Made by a program: the position numbers and the translations under genes. Shown here piece by piece: positions 1-7,220 of a DNA stretch of 13,285 bases (its first letter is position 1; the number at the start of each line of letters is the position of its first letter). Source of the stretch: JBLHLB01 sp047618505 (GTDB lineage Bacteria > Planctomycetota > UBA1135 > GCA-002686595); contig JBLHLB010000079.1 in the NCBI GenBank assembly GCA_047618505.1, forward strand, positions 1 through 13,285, in the 5' to 3' direction. The notes below the pieces were generated by a model that did not search any database, had not been told where the DNA came from, and saw only the letters and a list, made by a program, of their open reading frames with translations.

Positions 1-930
1 CTCTCGCGGGAGGCGCCGGTAATGGTGCTGCGCCATTCAGGAGAATCCTATGGTGCCGGTGGGGCGGCGAACGTGGCACGTAACCTCTGGGCCCTTGGGG
101 CGCGCACGACTCTCTTCGGAGCGGTGGGGCGTGATTTCACCGGCCGCGAGTTAGTGCGTCTCCTCGACCAGGAAGAGATCGATCTCTCCGGTGTGGAAAC
201 AGTTCGCGGATGGGTTACACCGACCAAGACACGCATCCTGGGTGCAGAGAGGGGCCGCACCATGCATCAGGTGCTGCGCATCGACCGCGAACCCGCTGGA
301 CCCTTGGACGAAGAGACTCAGTCGGCCATTGCGACGCGCATGCGCCGGTTGGTTGGCAAAGTCGATGCCGTACTCGTGAGCGATTACGGCTACGGTGTGG
401 CCGGTCTGAGTGTGGCGGCAGCGGCCACGGAGCTCCGGGAGTCGGGGGCCATCGTCGTCCTCGATCCGCGCCGGAACTACGGACCATTCCGGGGAGCGAC
501 AGCCATGACCCCGAACCTGTCGGAATTGGCGGATGCCACGAAGACTCCCCTAGAGAATCTCTCTGACATGGACAGCGTGCGCGTTGCCGCCATGGAGTTC
601 ATCGAACAGCACAAGCCGGAGACCCTGCTCGTGACCATGGGAAACCGGGGCATGGCTCTGTTCTCCGTCGATTTCCCCCAAGGGGTTTCCATCTCCGCGG
701 CCGGATCGGAATCCGTTGTGGATGTATCCGGTGCCGGTGACACCGCGGTTTCGGCCCTCACGCTTGCCCTTGCTGCCGGTCTCGAAGGACCGCGCGCCAT
801 GCGCTTGGCCAACGCGGCTTCGGGCATTGTGGTCATGGAGGCGGGCACGGCGGTTTGTCCCCTCTCGAAGCTGCGCTCCGCCCTGGCCGGAGCTCCCCAG
901 CCCAGGGCCGTCGCGGTTCCCATCGCTTGA
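1..930 (+). CDS. hldA: D-glycero-beta-D-manno-heptose-7-phosphate kinase (HldE domain I type), 5' partial
   Basis: PfkB/ribokinase-fold sugar kinase that phosphorylates heptose 7-phosphate at C1 in the ADP-heptose pathway for the LPS inner core. The frame is open from base 1 and already encodes SREAPV, matching the ISPEAPV stretch of E. coli HldE, so roughly 25 N-terminal residues lie outside the window and the ATG at 22 is internal. Visible hallmarks are GAGGAANVARN near the N-terminus, VLVSDYGYG, the TPNLSEL segment, and the PfkB C-terminal signature DVSGAGDT, whose Asp at visible residue 247 is the expected catalytic base. The gene ends before any nucleotidyltransferase domain, so this is the split form. 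Its TGA stop overlaps the TTG start of hldC (TTGA), suggesting translational coupling. A related PfkB kinase is less likely because hldC follows directly. Confidence 0.9.
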   Translation, partial: LSREAPVMVLRHSGESYGAGGAANVARNLWALGARTTLFGAVGRDFTGRELVRLLDQEEIDLSGVETVRGWVTPTKTRILGAERGRTMHQVLRIDREPAGPLDEETQSAIATRMRRLVGKVDAVLVSDYGYGVAGLSVAAAATELRESGAIVVLDPRRNYGPFRGATAMTPNLSELADATKTPLENLSDMDSVRVAAMEFIEQHKPETLLVTMGNRGMALFSVDFPQGVSISAAGSESVVDVSGAGDTAVSALTLALAAGLEGPRAMRLANAASGIVVMEAGTAVCPLSKLRSALAGAPQPRAVAVPIA

Positions 931-1436
931 GCTCCCTGGGTGAGGGTGGGTTCCTTGGGCGGCCGGAGTTGGCCCAGGAGTTGAAGCACCTGCGGGCTGC
1001 TGTGGGGACTGAGGACGCGCTACGAGTTGTGCTCGCGAATGGTTGCTTTGATCTCCTGCACGTGGGACACCTGCGCTACCTGGAGGACGCACGCTCCCGT
1101 GGCGATGTTTTGATCGTTGCTGTGAACACCGACGCCTCGGTACGTGGACTGAAGGGTCCCGATCGTCCCCTAATGCCCCTCGAAGAGCGGGCAGAGCTGT
1201 TGCTTGGATTACGAGCGGTGGACTTCGTCGTGCCCTTCTCCGAGGCGACCCTGGCGGAGACCCTGCGCGAGCTGCGCCCGGACGTACACGCTAAGGGAAC
1301 GGACTACAGCGCGGACACGGTTCCGGAGCGGGATATCGATCAAGAGTTGGGCATCGAGATCGCCATCTGCGGTGACCCCAAGGATCACGCCACCACCGAC
1401 ATGGTGACACGTCTCCAGGGCCAGGCGGCGGATTGA
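927..1436 (+). CDS. hldC: D-glycero-beta-D-manno-heptose 1-phosphate adenylyltransferase (HldE domain II type)
   Basis: Cytidylyltransferase-fold enzyme that transfers AMP from ATP to heptose 1-phosphate, giving ADP-heptose precursor for the LPS core. About 169 residues, the usual size of stand-alone RfaE2/HldC. The nucleotide-binding motif NGCFDLLHVGH lies at residues 38-48 with HVGH at 45-48. It is followed by IVAVNTDASVRGLKG, HAKGTDY at 121-127 and the C-terminal HATTDMV segment, all colinear with the C-terminal half of E. coli HldE. I chose the TTG at 927 because it overlaps the kinase stop as TTGA. A TTG at 855 also opens the frame but would overlap hldA by 76 bases and add an unconserved Arg/Pro-rich stretch. 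The HldA and HldC halves are cleanly separated in different frames, not broken by a recent frameshift. Confidence 0.88.
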   Translation: MSSLGEGGFLGRPELAQELKHLRAAVGTEDALRVVLANGCFDLLHVGHLRYLEDARSRGDVLIVAVNTDASVRGLKGPDRPLMPLEERAELLLGLRAVDFVVPFSEATLAETLRELRPDVHAKGTDYSADTVPERDIDQELGIEIAICGDPKDHATTDMVTRLQGQAAD

Positions 1437-2278
1437 CTCCGACCGAGAAGCCTGCACCGCCCATGGCCTGGCTACTGCCCACTGGGATAGCCATCGGACT
1501 TATCGGGAGCTTGGCGGGCGTCGGTGGGGGACTGTTGGCGACGCCATTGTTGCAGCACTTCCTGAAGTTGCCCCTGAAGACCGCGGCGGCGACGTCCTTG
1601 GTGCTGGTCTTTGCGACCACCGCCTCGGCGACCCTCGTGGAGTTGTTTGAGGCGGAGTTGCAACTGTTCTGGTGGGTGGCCTGGCCCACAATCCTGGGCG
1701 TCTTGTGCGGGGCACAAATCGGTTTCCGCGTGGCCCAGCGCATTCGCACTCGACCCCTACAGGTCGTCTTTGTCGTCTTTCTTGTGCTCTCCGCTGTGCG
1801 CCTGTTCTTCGGTGGAGGGCCGGCGGCGGAAGCGCTGGAGAGCGAGCTCGTCCTCTCGCGCCAAGCACAGATTCTGGTGGCTCTTGTTGGACTTGCCGGG
1901 GGATTTCTCGCGCCGATCCTTGGCATCGGAGGGGGACTGATCATGGTCCCTGGCTTGCTCCTTGTGCTGCCACCGTTGGGATTTGCCGGTGCACGGGCTG
2001 GGAGCTTGGCCGCCGGAGCCTTCGCATCCCTGCGTGCCCTCACTTTGCACGCGCGCGCAGCCCGTGTGTGTTGGCCCTTCGGTTTGCGCCTGGGGCTAGG
2101 TGCCCTCATTGGCGCAGCCATGGGCGTGCGCGTCGTCCACCTTCCGGGCTTGCGGGAAGTCGGCCGCCCTCTGATCGGGGCGATCCTGGTCTTCGCGGCC
2201 CTGCGCTTCCTGCGGGATCTACTCCGCTCCGAAGAGCTCCCGGCCCGGAAACCCCAGGAGATCCCGACCCGGGAATAA
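1433..2278 (+). CDS. TauE/SafE family membrane permease (putative sulfite/anion exporter)
   Basis: Polytopic inner-membrane protein of about 281 residues, normal for TauE/SafE (DUF81). The family's internal duplication is visible: a Gly-rich motif at residues 25-33 (SLAGVGGGL) is echoed at 155-169 (AGGFLAPILGIGGGL), each starting a four-helix half. Hydrophobic segments lie near 14-35, 52-70, 78-98, 108-126, 147-180, 186-205, 214-235 and 244-262. Members export sulfite, sulfoacetate or other organosulfur anions; the substrate here cannot be told. The TTG at 1433 overlaps the hldC stop as TTGA. An in-frame ATG at 1463, just before the first helix, is a credible alternative start. The gene appears cotranscribed with hldA-hldC, but no role in LPS is established. 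Its stop lies 2 bases from the stop of the convergent dehydrogenase gene. Confidence 0.85.
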   Translation: MTPTEKPAPPMAWLLPTGIAIGLIGSLAGVGGGLLATPLLQHFLKLPLKTAAATSLVLVFATTASATLVELFEAELQLFWWVAWPTILGVLCGAQIGFRVAQRIRTRPLQVVFVVFLVLSAVRLFFGGGPAAEALESELVLSRQAQILVALVGLAGGFLAPILGIGGGLIMVPGLLLVLPPLGFAGARAGSLAAGAFASLRALTLHARAARVCWPFGLRLGLGALIGAAMGVRVVHLPGLREVGRPLIGAILVFAALRFLRDLLRSEELPARKPQEIPTRE

Positions 2279-2280
2279 AG

Positions 2281-3615
2281 TCAGGCGTAGATGCCGCGCA
2301 GTTTGTCGGCTTCTGCAACGCGCTGTACAGCAAGCATATTGGCGGCCATGCGCATGCGCACGCCGTGCTCGAGCTGAAGCGCCGAGACCGCCATCCAGGC
2401 CTCTGTCATGAAGCGCACTAGGCGCTTGTGCACGACCGGGACGATCCAGGAAAGCCCTTGGCGGTTTTGGACCCACTCAAAGTAGTCAACCACGACGCCG
2501 CCGGCGTTGGCCAGGATGTCGGGGATGACCGGGATATCCATCTCGTGCAGGATGCGGTCGGCCCGGGCGGAGACTGGGCCGTGGGCACCCTCGACGATCA
2601 ACTTGGCGCGCACATCGCGAGCGTTACGCGAATGGATTGCATTGGCCGTGGCGCAGGGTGCCAGGACCTCGCACGGGAGGGAGAGCAGTTCAGCGTTGCT
2701 GATCAACTCTACGTTGTTCGATTCCACATCCTCGAAGCCCTCGAGGGCGCCGGTTTCCTTGCGCCAGGCCAGAACTGCCGGGATGTCGAGGCCATCTGCG
2801 CAGAAAAGACCGCCTTGGAGGTCGGAAATGGCGATGATCTTGAAGCCCTCGGTGTGCAAGACGCGGGCAAGGTTGCCGCCCACGAGGCCCGCGCCCTGGA
2901 TGACGATGCGCGGATCCTGGTTGTCGAGCTTGTGCCGTACCAGAGCCAGGTTGAGGATCACACGTAGCCCAAGGGCTGTGGCCTCCTTCGAAAGGTGCGT
3001 TCCGCCGAGGCCGATGGGCTTGCCGGTGACCACGCCGTTTTCCGTATAGCGCACGTGGTTGGAAACGGTGTCCATGACCCAGGCCATGACCTCTTCGTCA
3101 ACACCAATGTCCGGCGTGAGCACGTCCTGGTCAGGGCCAATGAAGCCCACCAGGTCCGCGGCATAGCGGCGCACCGCACGGGAAATCTCCGCTTTGGAGC
3201 GGCGCCGTGTGTTGATGCGAATGCCACCGGCCGCGCCCCCAAAAGGAACGTTTACCACAGCGCACTTCCAGGTCATCCAACCAGCCAGGGCGCGCAGGTC
3301 ATCTACGCGCAGGTTGGCTTGGAGGCGCATCGGTCCGATGAAGGGCCCGAGCCCCTGGTTGTGCTGCACACGGAATCCGTCGAGCACCGTAAAGCCCCCA
3401 CCATCGAGGGGGATAGGGACGGCCACGCGGATTTCGCGGTCCGGCTTGCGCAGAATAGCGTAGTTCGAAGGGTCTATCCCGATTTGCGCCGCGGCCTCAT
3501 CATAGAGGCTCATCATGGTCGCAAAGGGTGACTCTTCGTCTAGTGCGGGTGTACTCGGAAGGTCTTCGATCTCCCCTTCTTCGTACTGTTCTAGAACCTG
3601 ATCGACCTCGGACAT
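2281..3615 (-). CDS. Glu/Leu/Phe/Val dehydrogenase paralogue lacking catalytic lysines (putative regulatory subunit)
   Basis: About 444 residues, colinear with the dehydrogenase encoded just upstream, but with key active-site changes. The glutamate-binding Lys of the usual GPYKGG motif (K89 in Clostridium symbiosum GDH) is Ile93 in GPFIGPMR. The catalytic Lys of GGGKGG (K125) is Ala129 in GGAAGG. The Lys in MTWK (K117), the catalytic Asp in TPD (D169) and the dinucleotide-binding GAGLVGG (241-247) remain. The rest, including PDILANAGGV and EGAHGP, is well preserved and the frame is intact, so it is not a decaying pseudogene. Start: ATG 3615, with AGGGAA at 3624-3629 spaced 8 bases upstream; a TTG at 3639 is less likely. 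It lies 30 bases after the canonical gene, probably in one operon. In Thermus thermophilus a non-catalytic GdhA pairs with catalytic GdhB; a similar role is inferred here. Confidence 0.85.
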   Translation of the reverse strand: MSEVDQVLEQYEEGEIEDLPSTPALDEESPFATMMSLYDEAAAQIGIDPSNYAILRKPDREIRVAVPIPLDGGGFTVLDGFRVQHNQGLGPFIGPMRLQANLRVDDLRALAGWMTWKCAVVNVPFGGAAGGIRINTRRRSKAEISRAVRRYAADLVGFIGPDQDVLTPDIGVDEEVMAWVMDTVSNHVRYTENGVVTGKPIGLGGTHLSKEATALGLRVILNLALVRHKLDNQDPRIVIQGAGLVGGNLARVLHTEGFKIIAISDLQGGLFCADGLDIPAVLAWRKETGALEGFEDVESNNVELISNAELLSLPCEVLAPCATANAIHSRNARDVRAKLIVEGAHGPVSARADRILHEMDIPVIPDILANAGGVVVDYFEWVQNRQGLSWIVPVVHKRLVRFMTEAWMAVSALQLEHGVRMRMAANMLAVQRVAEADKLRGIYA

Positions 3616-3645
3616 CGTGCTGATTCCCTGCTTGGGCAAAGACGG

Positions 3646-4932
3646 CTAGGCGAAAATACCGCGCATGCGGTAGACGCTGACGACGCGTTCGATCGACATG
3701 ACATAGGCCGCCGTTCGCAGGGAGACCTTGTGTCTCAGCGCGGTGCGGTGGACCTCGGCGAAGGAGTTGACCATGACTTGCTCGAGGCGCGAGTTGACGA
3801 TTTCCTCGGTCCAGAAGTAGCCCATACGGTCCTGGACCCATTCGAAGTAGGACACGGTGACGCCACCGGCGTTGGCCAGGATGTCGGGTACGACCATCAC
3901 GTTGCGATCATCAAGAACCTTGTCTGCGCGTGCCGTTGTGGGACCGTTGGCACCTTCGACGATCAGCTTGGCTTTGATCTTATCGACGTTCTTCGAGGTG
4001 ATTTGGTTCTCCGTGGCGGCGGGCACCAGGAGATCACATTCCAGCTCGATCTGCTCGGAGTTCGGAAGGTGCTCCGCATCGGGATAGCCCTTCAGGCCCC
4101 GATGCTCCTCAATCCAAGCCATGACAGCCGGCATGTCGAGCCCGTTGGTGTTCAGGATGCTCCCGTACATGTCGGAAATCGAGATGACCTTATAACCCTC
4201 GCGGTGCAGCAGCAACGCGCCGATGCCACCGACATTGCCAGAACCCTGGACCACGACGCGCGTGTCATGGGGCGCCAGGCCGAGGGTGCGTAGGGCTTCG
4301 CGGCAACAGAGCATGACGCCGCGGCCGGTTGCTTCCCGGCGACCAAGGCTTCCGCCAAGGGCCAGAGGCTTGCCGGTGACAACCGCGGTGGAGGTGCGAC
4401 GCACGTGCATGGAATAGGTGTCCATGATCCACGCCATCGTCTGCTCGTTGGTGTTCATGTCTGGCGCGGGGACATCGCGGTCCGGGCCCAGAATGTCCAT
4501 GATGCTGACGGTGTAGCGGCGCGTGATGCGCTCAAGCTCCGCCACGGACAATTCGCGCGGTTCGCAAATCACACCTCCTTTGCCACCGCCAAAGGGAATA
4601 CCTACGACGGAGCACTTCCAGGTCATCCAGGCGGCCAGGGCACGGACCTCGTCGAGGTGGACGTCCGGGGCGAACCGGATGCCTCCTTTACAGGGGCCGC
4701 GCAGGAAGTTGTGCTGCACACGGTACCCCTTAAAGACGCGCACCGATCCGTCATCCATTTGGATGGGGATGGCTACGGTCAATTCGCGGTCCGGCGTACG
4801 CAATACTTCGCGCTCACCATCATTTAACCCGAGGATGTCGGCGGCTTTTTCAAACCGCTCGGCCATGGCCTCGAAGGGGTTAAACTCGTCTTTCGCTGCG
4901 TCCGGAGTCGCGACGACACTTCCGTTCGACAT
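3646..4932 (-). CDS. gdhA: Glutamate dehydrogenase (catalytic, Glu/Leu/Phe/Val dehydrogenase family)
   Basis: Cytosolic oxidoreductase interconverting glutamate and 2-oxoglutarate plus ammonium with NAD(P). At 428 residues it is the normal length for hexameric bacterial GDH. All active-site residues are present: K82 in GPCKGGIRF, K106 in MTWK, K118 in GGGKGG and D158 in APD, each offset by exactly 7 from C. symbiosum K89, K113, K125 and D165. The Rossmann motif GSGNVGG is at 230-236, followed by the conserved EGANGP and PDILANAGGVTVSYFEW segments. Start ATG at 4932; no strong Shine-Dalgarno is visible. The gene reads divergently from the core-kinase gene and precedes its degenerate paralogue by 30 bases. 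Cofactor preference cannot be assigned, and leucine or phenylalanine dehydrogenase is less likely given the GDH-like motifs. Confidence 0.9.
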   Translation of the reverse strand: MSNGSVVATPDAAKDEFNPFEAMAERFEKAADILGLNDGEREVLRTPDRELTVAIPIQMDDGSVRVFKGYRVQHNFLRGPCKGGIRFAPDVHLDEVRALAAWMTWKCSVVGIPFGGGKGGVICEPRELSVAELERITRRYTVSIMDILGPDRDVPAPDMNTNEQTMAWIMDTYSMHVRRTSTAVVTGKPLALGGSLGRREATGRGVMLCCREALRTLGLAPHDTRVVVQGSGNVGGIGALLLHREGYKVISISDMYGSILNTNGLDMPAVMAWIEEHRGLKGYPDAEHLPNSEQIELECDLLVPAATENQITSKNVDKIKAKLIVEGANGPTTARADKVLDDRNVMVVPDILANAGGVTVSYFEWVQDRMGYFWTEEIVNSRLEQVMVNSFAEVHRTALRHKVSLRTAAYVMSIERVVSVYRMRGIFA

Positions 4933-5193
4933 CTCGCGAGACGGTCGCGGTTGGCGATCGTCGGGGGGGGGATGACTGTTGATCTTGACTTTAGGGTGGC
5001 CGCTGCGCCGACCGGCGTTGGACCAGAGACGCAGGGGAGGGGACTCGGCAGGCGAGGCTCCTTCCAGGACTACACTGTGCCTCTCATTTCATAGAAGGGT
5101 TAGTTCGACTCGGCGAAATATGGAAGCCGTTTGAGGAGTTCGAGCTTTGGTCCACGTCCACCGTTGACCGGGTGGATCACCCCAGGGTCGAAT
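4933..5193. other. Divergent intergenic region between gdhA and the LPS-kinase gene
   Basis: About 260 bases (200 if the kinase starts at TTG 5131) that must hold the promoters of both the gdh pair (-) and the LPS core genes (+). A run of nine G lies at 4963-4971, 30 bases upstream of the gdhA start. I see no convincing paired -35/-10 boxes on either strand. Confidence 0.5.
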
Positions 5194-6120
5194 ATGGGCA
5201 TGGATGGTAGCTCTCTTCCCGAGCCCCTGGGCCCCGATCGCACTGGTGCGTGGGGTTGGTGGTGCACCGGATTCCGACCCGAGGGTGATTCTCCGGGCGC
5301 GTTGCTCGAGGATCTCTTCGGACTGGCCAGCGACAGGGCCTGGCGCCGCGTTCGCGGGCGGGAAACCTTCCCTTGGCCCGGGGAGGAGGATCTGGTGGTC
5401 AAGCGCTTCCAGGGGGGTGAGGCCCGGGACTGGTGGTTCGAGCGCCTGCGGGAAGGTGAGTTGCCGCGTTCGCCTGGACGGCGCGAGGCCGAAAATCTGA
5501 TGGCCCTGGCAGCTGACGGACTGCCGGCGCCGCGCGCCGTGGCCTGGGTCGAGGAGGATTCAGCCCGCCGCCGACCGGGTCTGCCGGGGACCGGGGGCCG
5601 CAGTGCCCTGGTGATGGAGCGGATCGAATATCAGAGAACTCTGCGTCAGGCCCTAGCCAGTGCGGATCCTTTGGAGCGTGAGCGACTTGGAGTGGCCCTG
5701 CTGGAACTCGTGGCAAAACTCCACGGGAGCGGCTGGTATCACCGAGACCTCTACCTGGATCATGTGGTGCAGCTGGATAATGGCGAACTGTGTCTTCTGG
5801 ACCTGGGCCGGGCCCGGCGTCAGGAATCACCCCGGGAGCGATGGTTCATCAAGGATCTGGCGGCCCTCTACTCCTCAACGCCGGGTGCGATTCCGCCGCG
5901 GGCGCGACTGCGCTTCCTGGCTCGCTGGTTAAAGCGCAGGCGTGGGGCTACGCCAGGATCGCGCCGTCGCCGCAGCGACCTGCGGCGCTGGTCGAGGGTC
6001 ATCCAGGCCAAGGCCAAGCGCCTGGCACAGCACGCCCCGCGCGCTGCCGATCACGAGGGCGCAGCCCGCGCGGTCCAGGATCAGCGTGCCAGGGATGGGC
6101 GACACGGGGGATTGGCGTGA
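5194..6120 (+). CDS. WaaP/InaA-like lipopolysaccharide core kinase
   Basis: Protein-kinase-like fold of the Kdo/WaaP (lipopolysaccharide kinase) family, expected to phosphorylate core sugars at the inner membrane. About 308 residues from ATG 5194. Visible elements are the ATP-anchoring Lys70 in DLVVKRF, Glu100 in RREAENL, the catalytic-loop motif WYHRDLYLDH with Asp185, and LLDLGRAR with Asp203 as metal-binding Asp. The tail beyond about 245 is strongly basic and Arg-rich. Start choice is uncertain: ATG 5194 has AGGG six bases upstream, while an in-frame TTG at 5131 with GGAAG upstream would add 21 residues. The stop overlaps the next gene's GTG start (GTGA). Two GT9 glycosyltransferase genes follow, supporting core-oligosaccharide modification. 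The exact acceptor (heptose or Kdo) is not deducible. Confidence 0.8.
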   Translation: MGMDGSSLPEPLGPDRTGAWGWWCTGFRPEGDSPGALLEDLFGLASDRAWRRVRGRETFPWPGEEDLVVKRFQGGEARDWWFERLREGELPRSPGRREAENLMALAADGLPAPRAVAWVEEDSARRRPGLPGTGGRSALVMERIEYQRTLRQALASADPLERERLGVALLELVAKLHGSGWYHRDLYLDHVVQLDNGELCLLDLGRARRQESPRERWFIKDLAALYSSTPGAIPPRARLRFLARWLKRRRGATPGSRRRRSDLRRWSRVIQAKAKRLAQHAPRAADHEGAARAVQDQRARDGRHGGLA

Positions 6121-7220
6121 AGCACCTTATCGTCCGTGCCCCAAACTGGGTCGGTGACATTGTCATGGCGACGCCGATCATCGAGGCGGCCATCGCGGAT
6201 CCGCGTTTTGAGCGCGTGACCATAGTCCTGCGTGAACACCTGGCCGATGTGCTCTCGGAAGGTCCCACTGGGGCGCACCTTGCCCCGATTCCAAGGGGCA
6301 CTGATGAGGTGGAACTTCTGCGCAGCCTGGGGGCTGATGGGACGCTGCTCCTGACCAACTCCTTTGGGGCGGCTCTGCGGGCGCGCCGTGCGGGGATCCC
6401 CCTGCGCGCCGGGGCGGCACTGTCGGGGCGGAGCTTGCTCTTGACTCACCGTGTGCTGCCACCGCGGAGTTGGGGTCGGCGCGCGCCCATACCGACCCAG
6501 CACCTTCAGCGCGATGTGGCGGGACTGCTGGGGATCGAAGTGCCGAGCCTTAGTCCGCGCTTGCATATCTCTGAGTCGACACTCGCCTCGGTCGAGGCAG
6601 AACTCCTGAAGGCGGGCTTGGCGCCCGACACGCAGACTGTCTTCTGCGCTCCCTCTGCAGCATTTGGTGCTGCCAAGCTCTGGCCACCGGAACGCTTCGC
6701 TGCCGCGTTGGATGCCCTCCACGCCGAGTTCGGTCTGGTGGGACTCGTCGGAGGCGGCCCCGGAGAAGAGCTGCAGCTGCAATCGGTGGTAGAGGCCTGC
6801 CGTCACCCGGTAATCAGTCTGGAGCACACTCGCCGCGACCTTCACACCCTGAAGGCCATGGTCGCGCGCTCAGAACTCGTCCTCGTGGGGGACTCCGGTC
6901 CCCGCTGGTACGCCGCTGCCCTGGATATTCCCTGTGTGTCGGTGATGGGGCCGAACTCGCCGCAATTGACGTCGAGCGCCCTGGAAAACTGTCGCGTTGT
7001 GCGGCGCGAAGACCTTGCCTGTTCGCCCTGTGCCCAGCGCACCTGTCCCCTGGGACATCACGCTTGCATGCAGGGGTTGCCTGTAGATGCAATCGTCGCC
7101 GCGGCGCGAGAACTGCTCCACGGGTTAGCCTCGACCGGGCTAGCCTCTAATGGGCCAATATCCAATGGGCCAATATCCAATGGGACTGGCCCGAAAGACG
7201 CAGGGGTGGGGGCGTGCTAA
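6117..7220 (+). CDS. Glycosyltransferase family 9, ADP-heptose:LPS heptosyltransferase (WaaF-like)
   Basis: GT-B fold enzyme of about 367 residues that transfers heptose from ADP-heptose to the LPS inner core on the cytoplasmic side. It opens with KHLIVRAPNWVGDIVMATP, the classic WaaF N-terminus carrying the catalytic-region Asp14. Further matches are LLLTNSFGAALRARRAGIP (78-96), the FCAPSAAFGAAKLWPPERF donor-site region (176-194), GDSGPRWYAAAL (258-269) and the WaaF-type Cys-rich end CSPCAQRTCPLGHHACM. GT9 proteins usually have His in the DSGxxH position; here it is Trp264 (codon TGG). The GTG start at 6117 overlaps the kinase stop as GTGA. The C-terminus continues into a 15-bp in-frame repeat (residues 336-356) absent from typical WaaF. 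The next gene begins 7 bases before this stop. Heptosyltransferase II type fits best, but the acceptor is unproven. Confidence 0.85.
   Translation: MKHLIVRAPNWVGDIVMATPIIEAAIADPRFERVTIVLREHLADVLSEGPTGAHLAPIPRGTDEVELLRSLGADGTLLLTNSFGAALRARRAGIPLRAGAALSGRSLLLTHRVLPPRSWGRRAPIPTQHLQRDVAGLLGIEVPSLSPRLHISESTLASVEAELLKAGLAPDTQTVFCAPSAAFGAAKLWPPERFAAALDALHAEFGLVGLVGGGPGEELQLQSVVEACRHPVISLEHTRRDLHTLKAMVARSELVLVGDSGPRWYAAALDIPCVSVMGPNSPQLTSSALENCRVVRREDLACSPCAQRTCPLGHHACMQGLPVDAIVAAARELLHGLASTGLASNGPISNGPISNGTGPKDAGVGAC
7122..7184 (+). repeat. 15-bp in-frame tandem repeat in the heptosyltransferase C-terminus
   Basis: Four 15-base units plus a trailing GGG: 7122-7136, 7137-7151, 7152-7166 and 7167-7181. 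The last two are identical (GGGCCAATATCCAAT) and the first two are diverged. The period is a multiple of 3, so it encodes degenerate pentapeptides GLAST, GLASN, GPISN, GPISN. Copy-number change would alter the protein tail by five residues without shifting the frame. Confidence 0.9.

Noticed and set aside
2262..2274. TCCCG-ACC-CGGGA hairpin at the end of the TauE gene as a terminator
   Set aside because: Short 5-bp stem inside coding sequence with no U-tract; convergent stops 2 bases apart leave no room for a proper terminator.
5790..6116. Long upstream extension of the first GT9 frame
   Set aside because: It overlaps the kinase gene fully in another frame; the conserved WaaF N-terminus starts exactly at GTG 6117.
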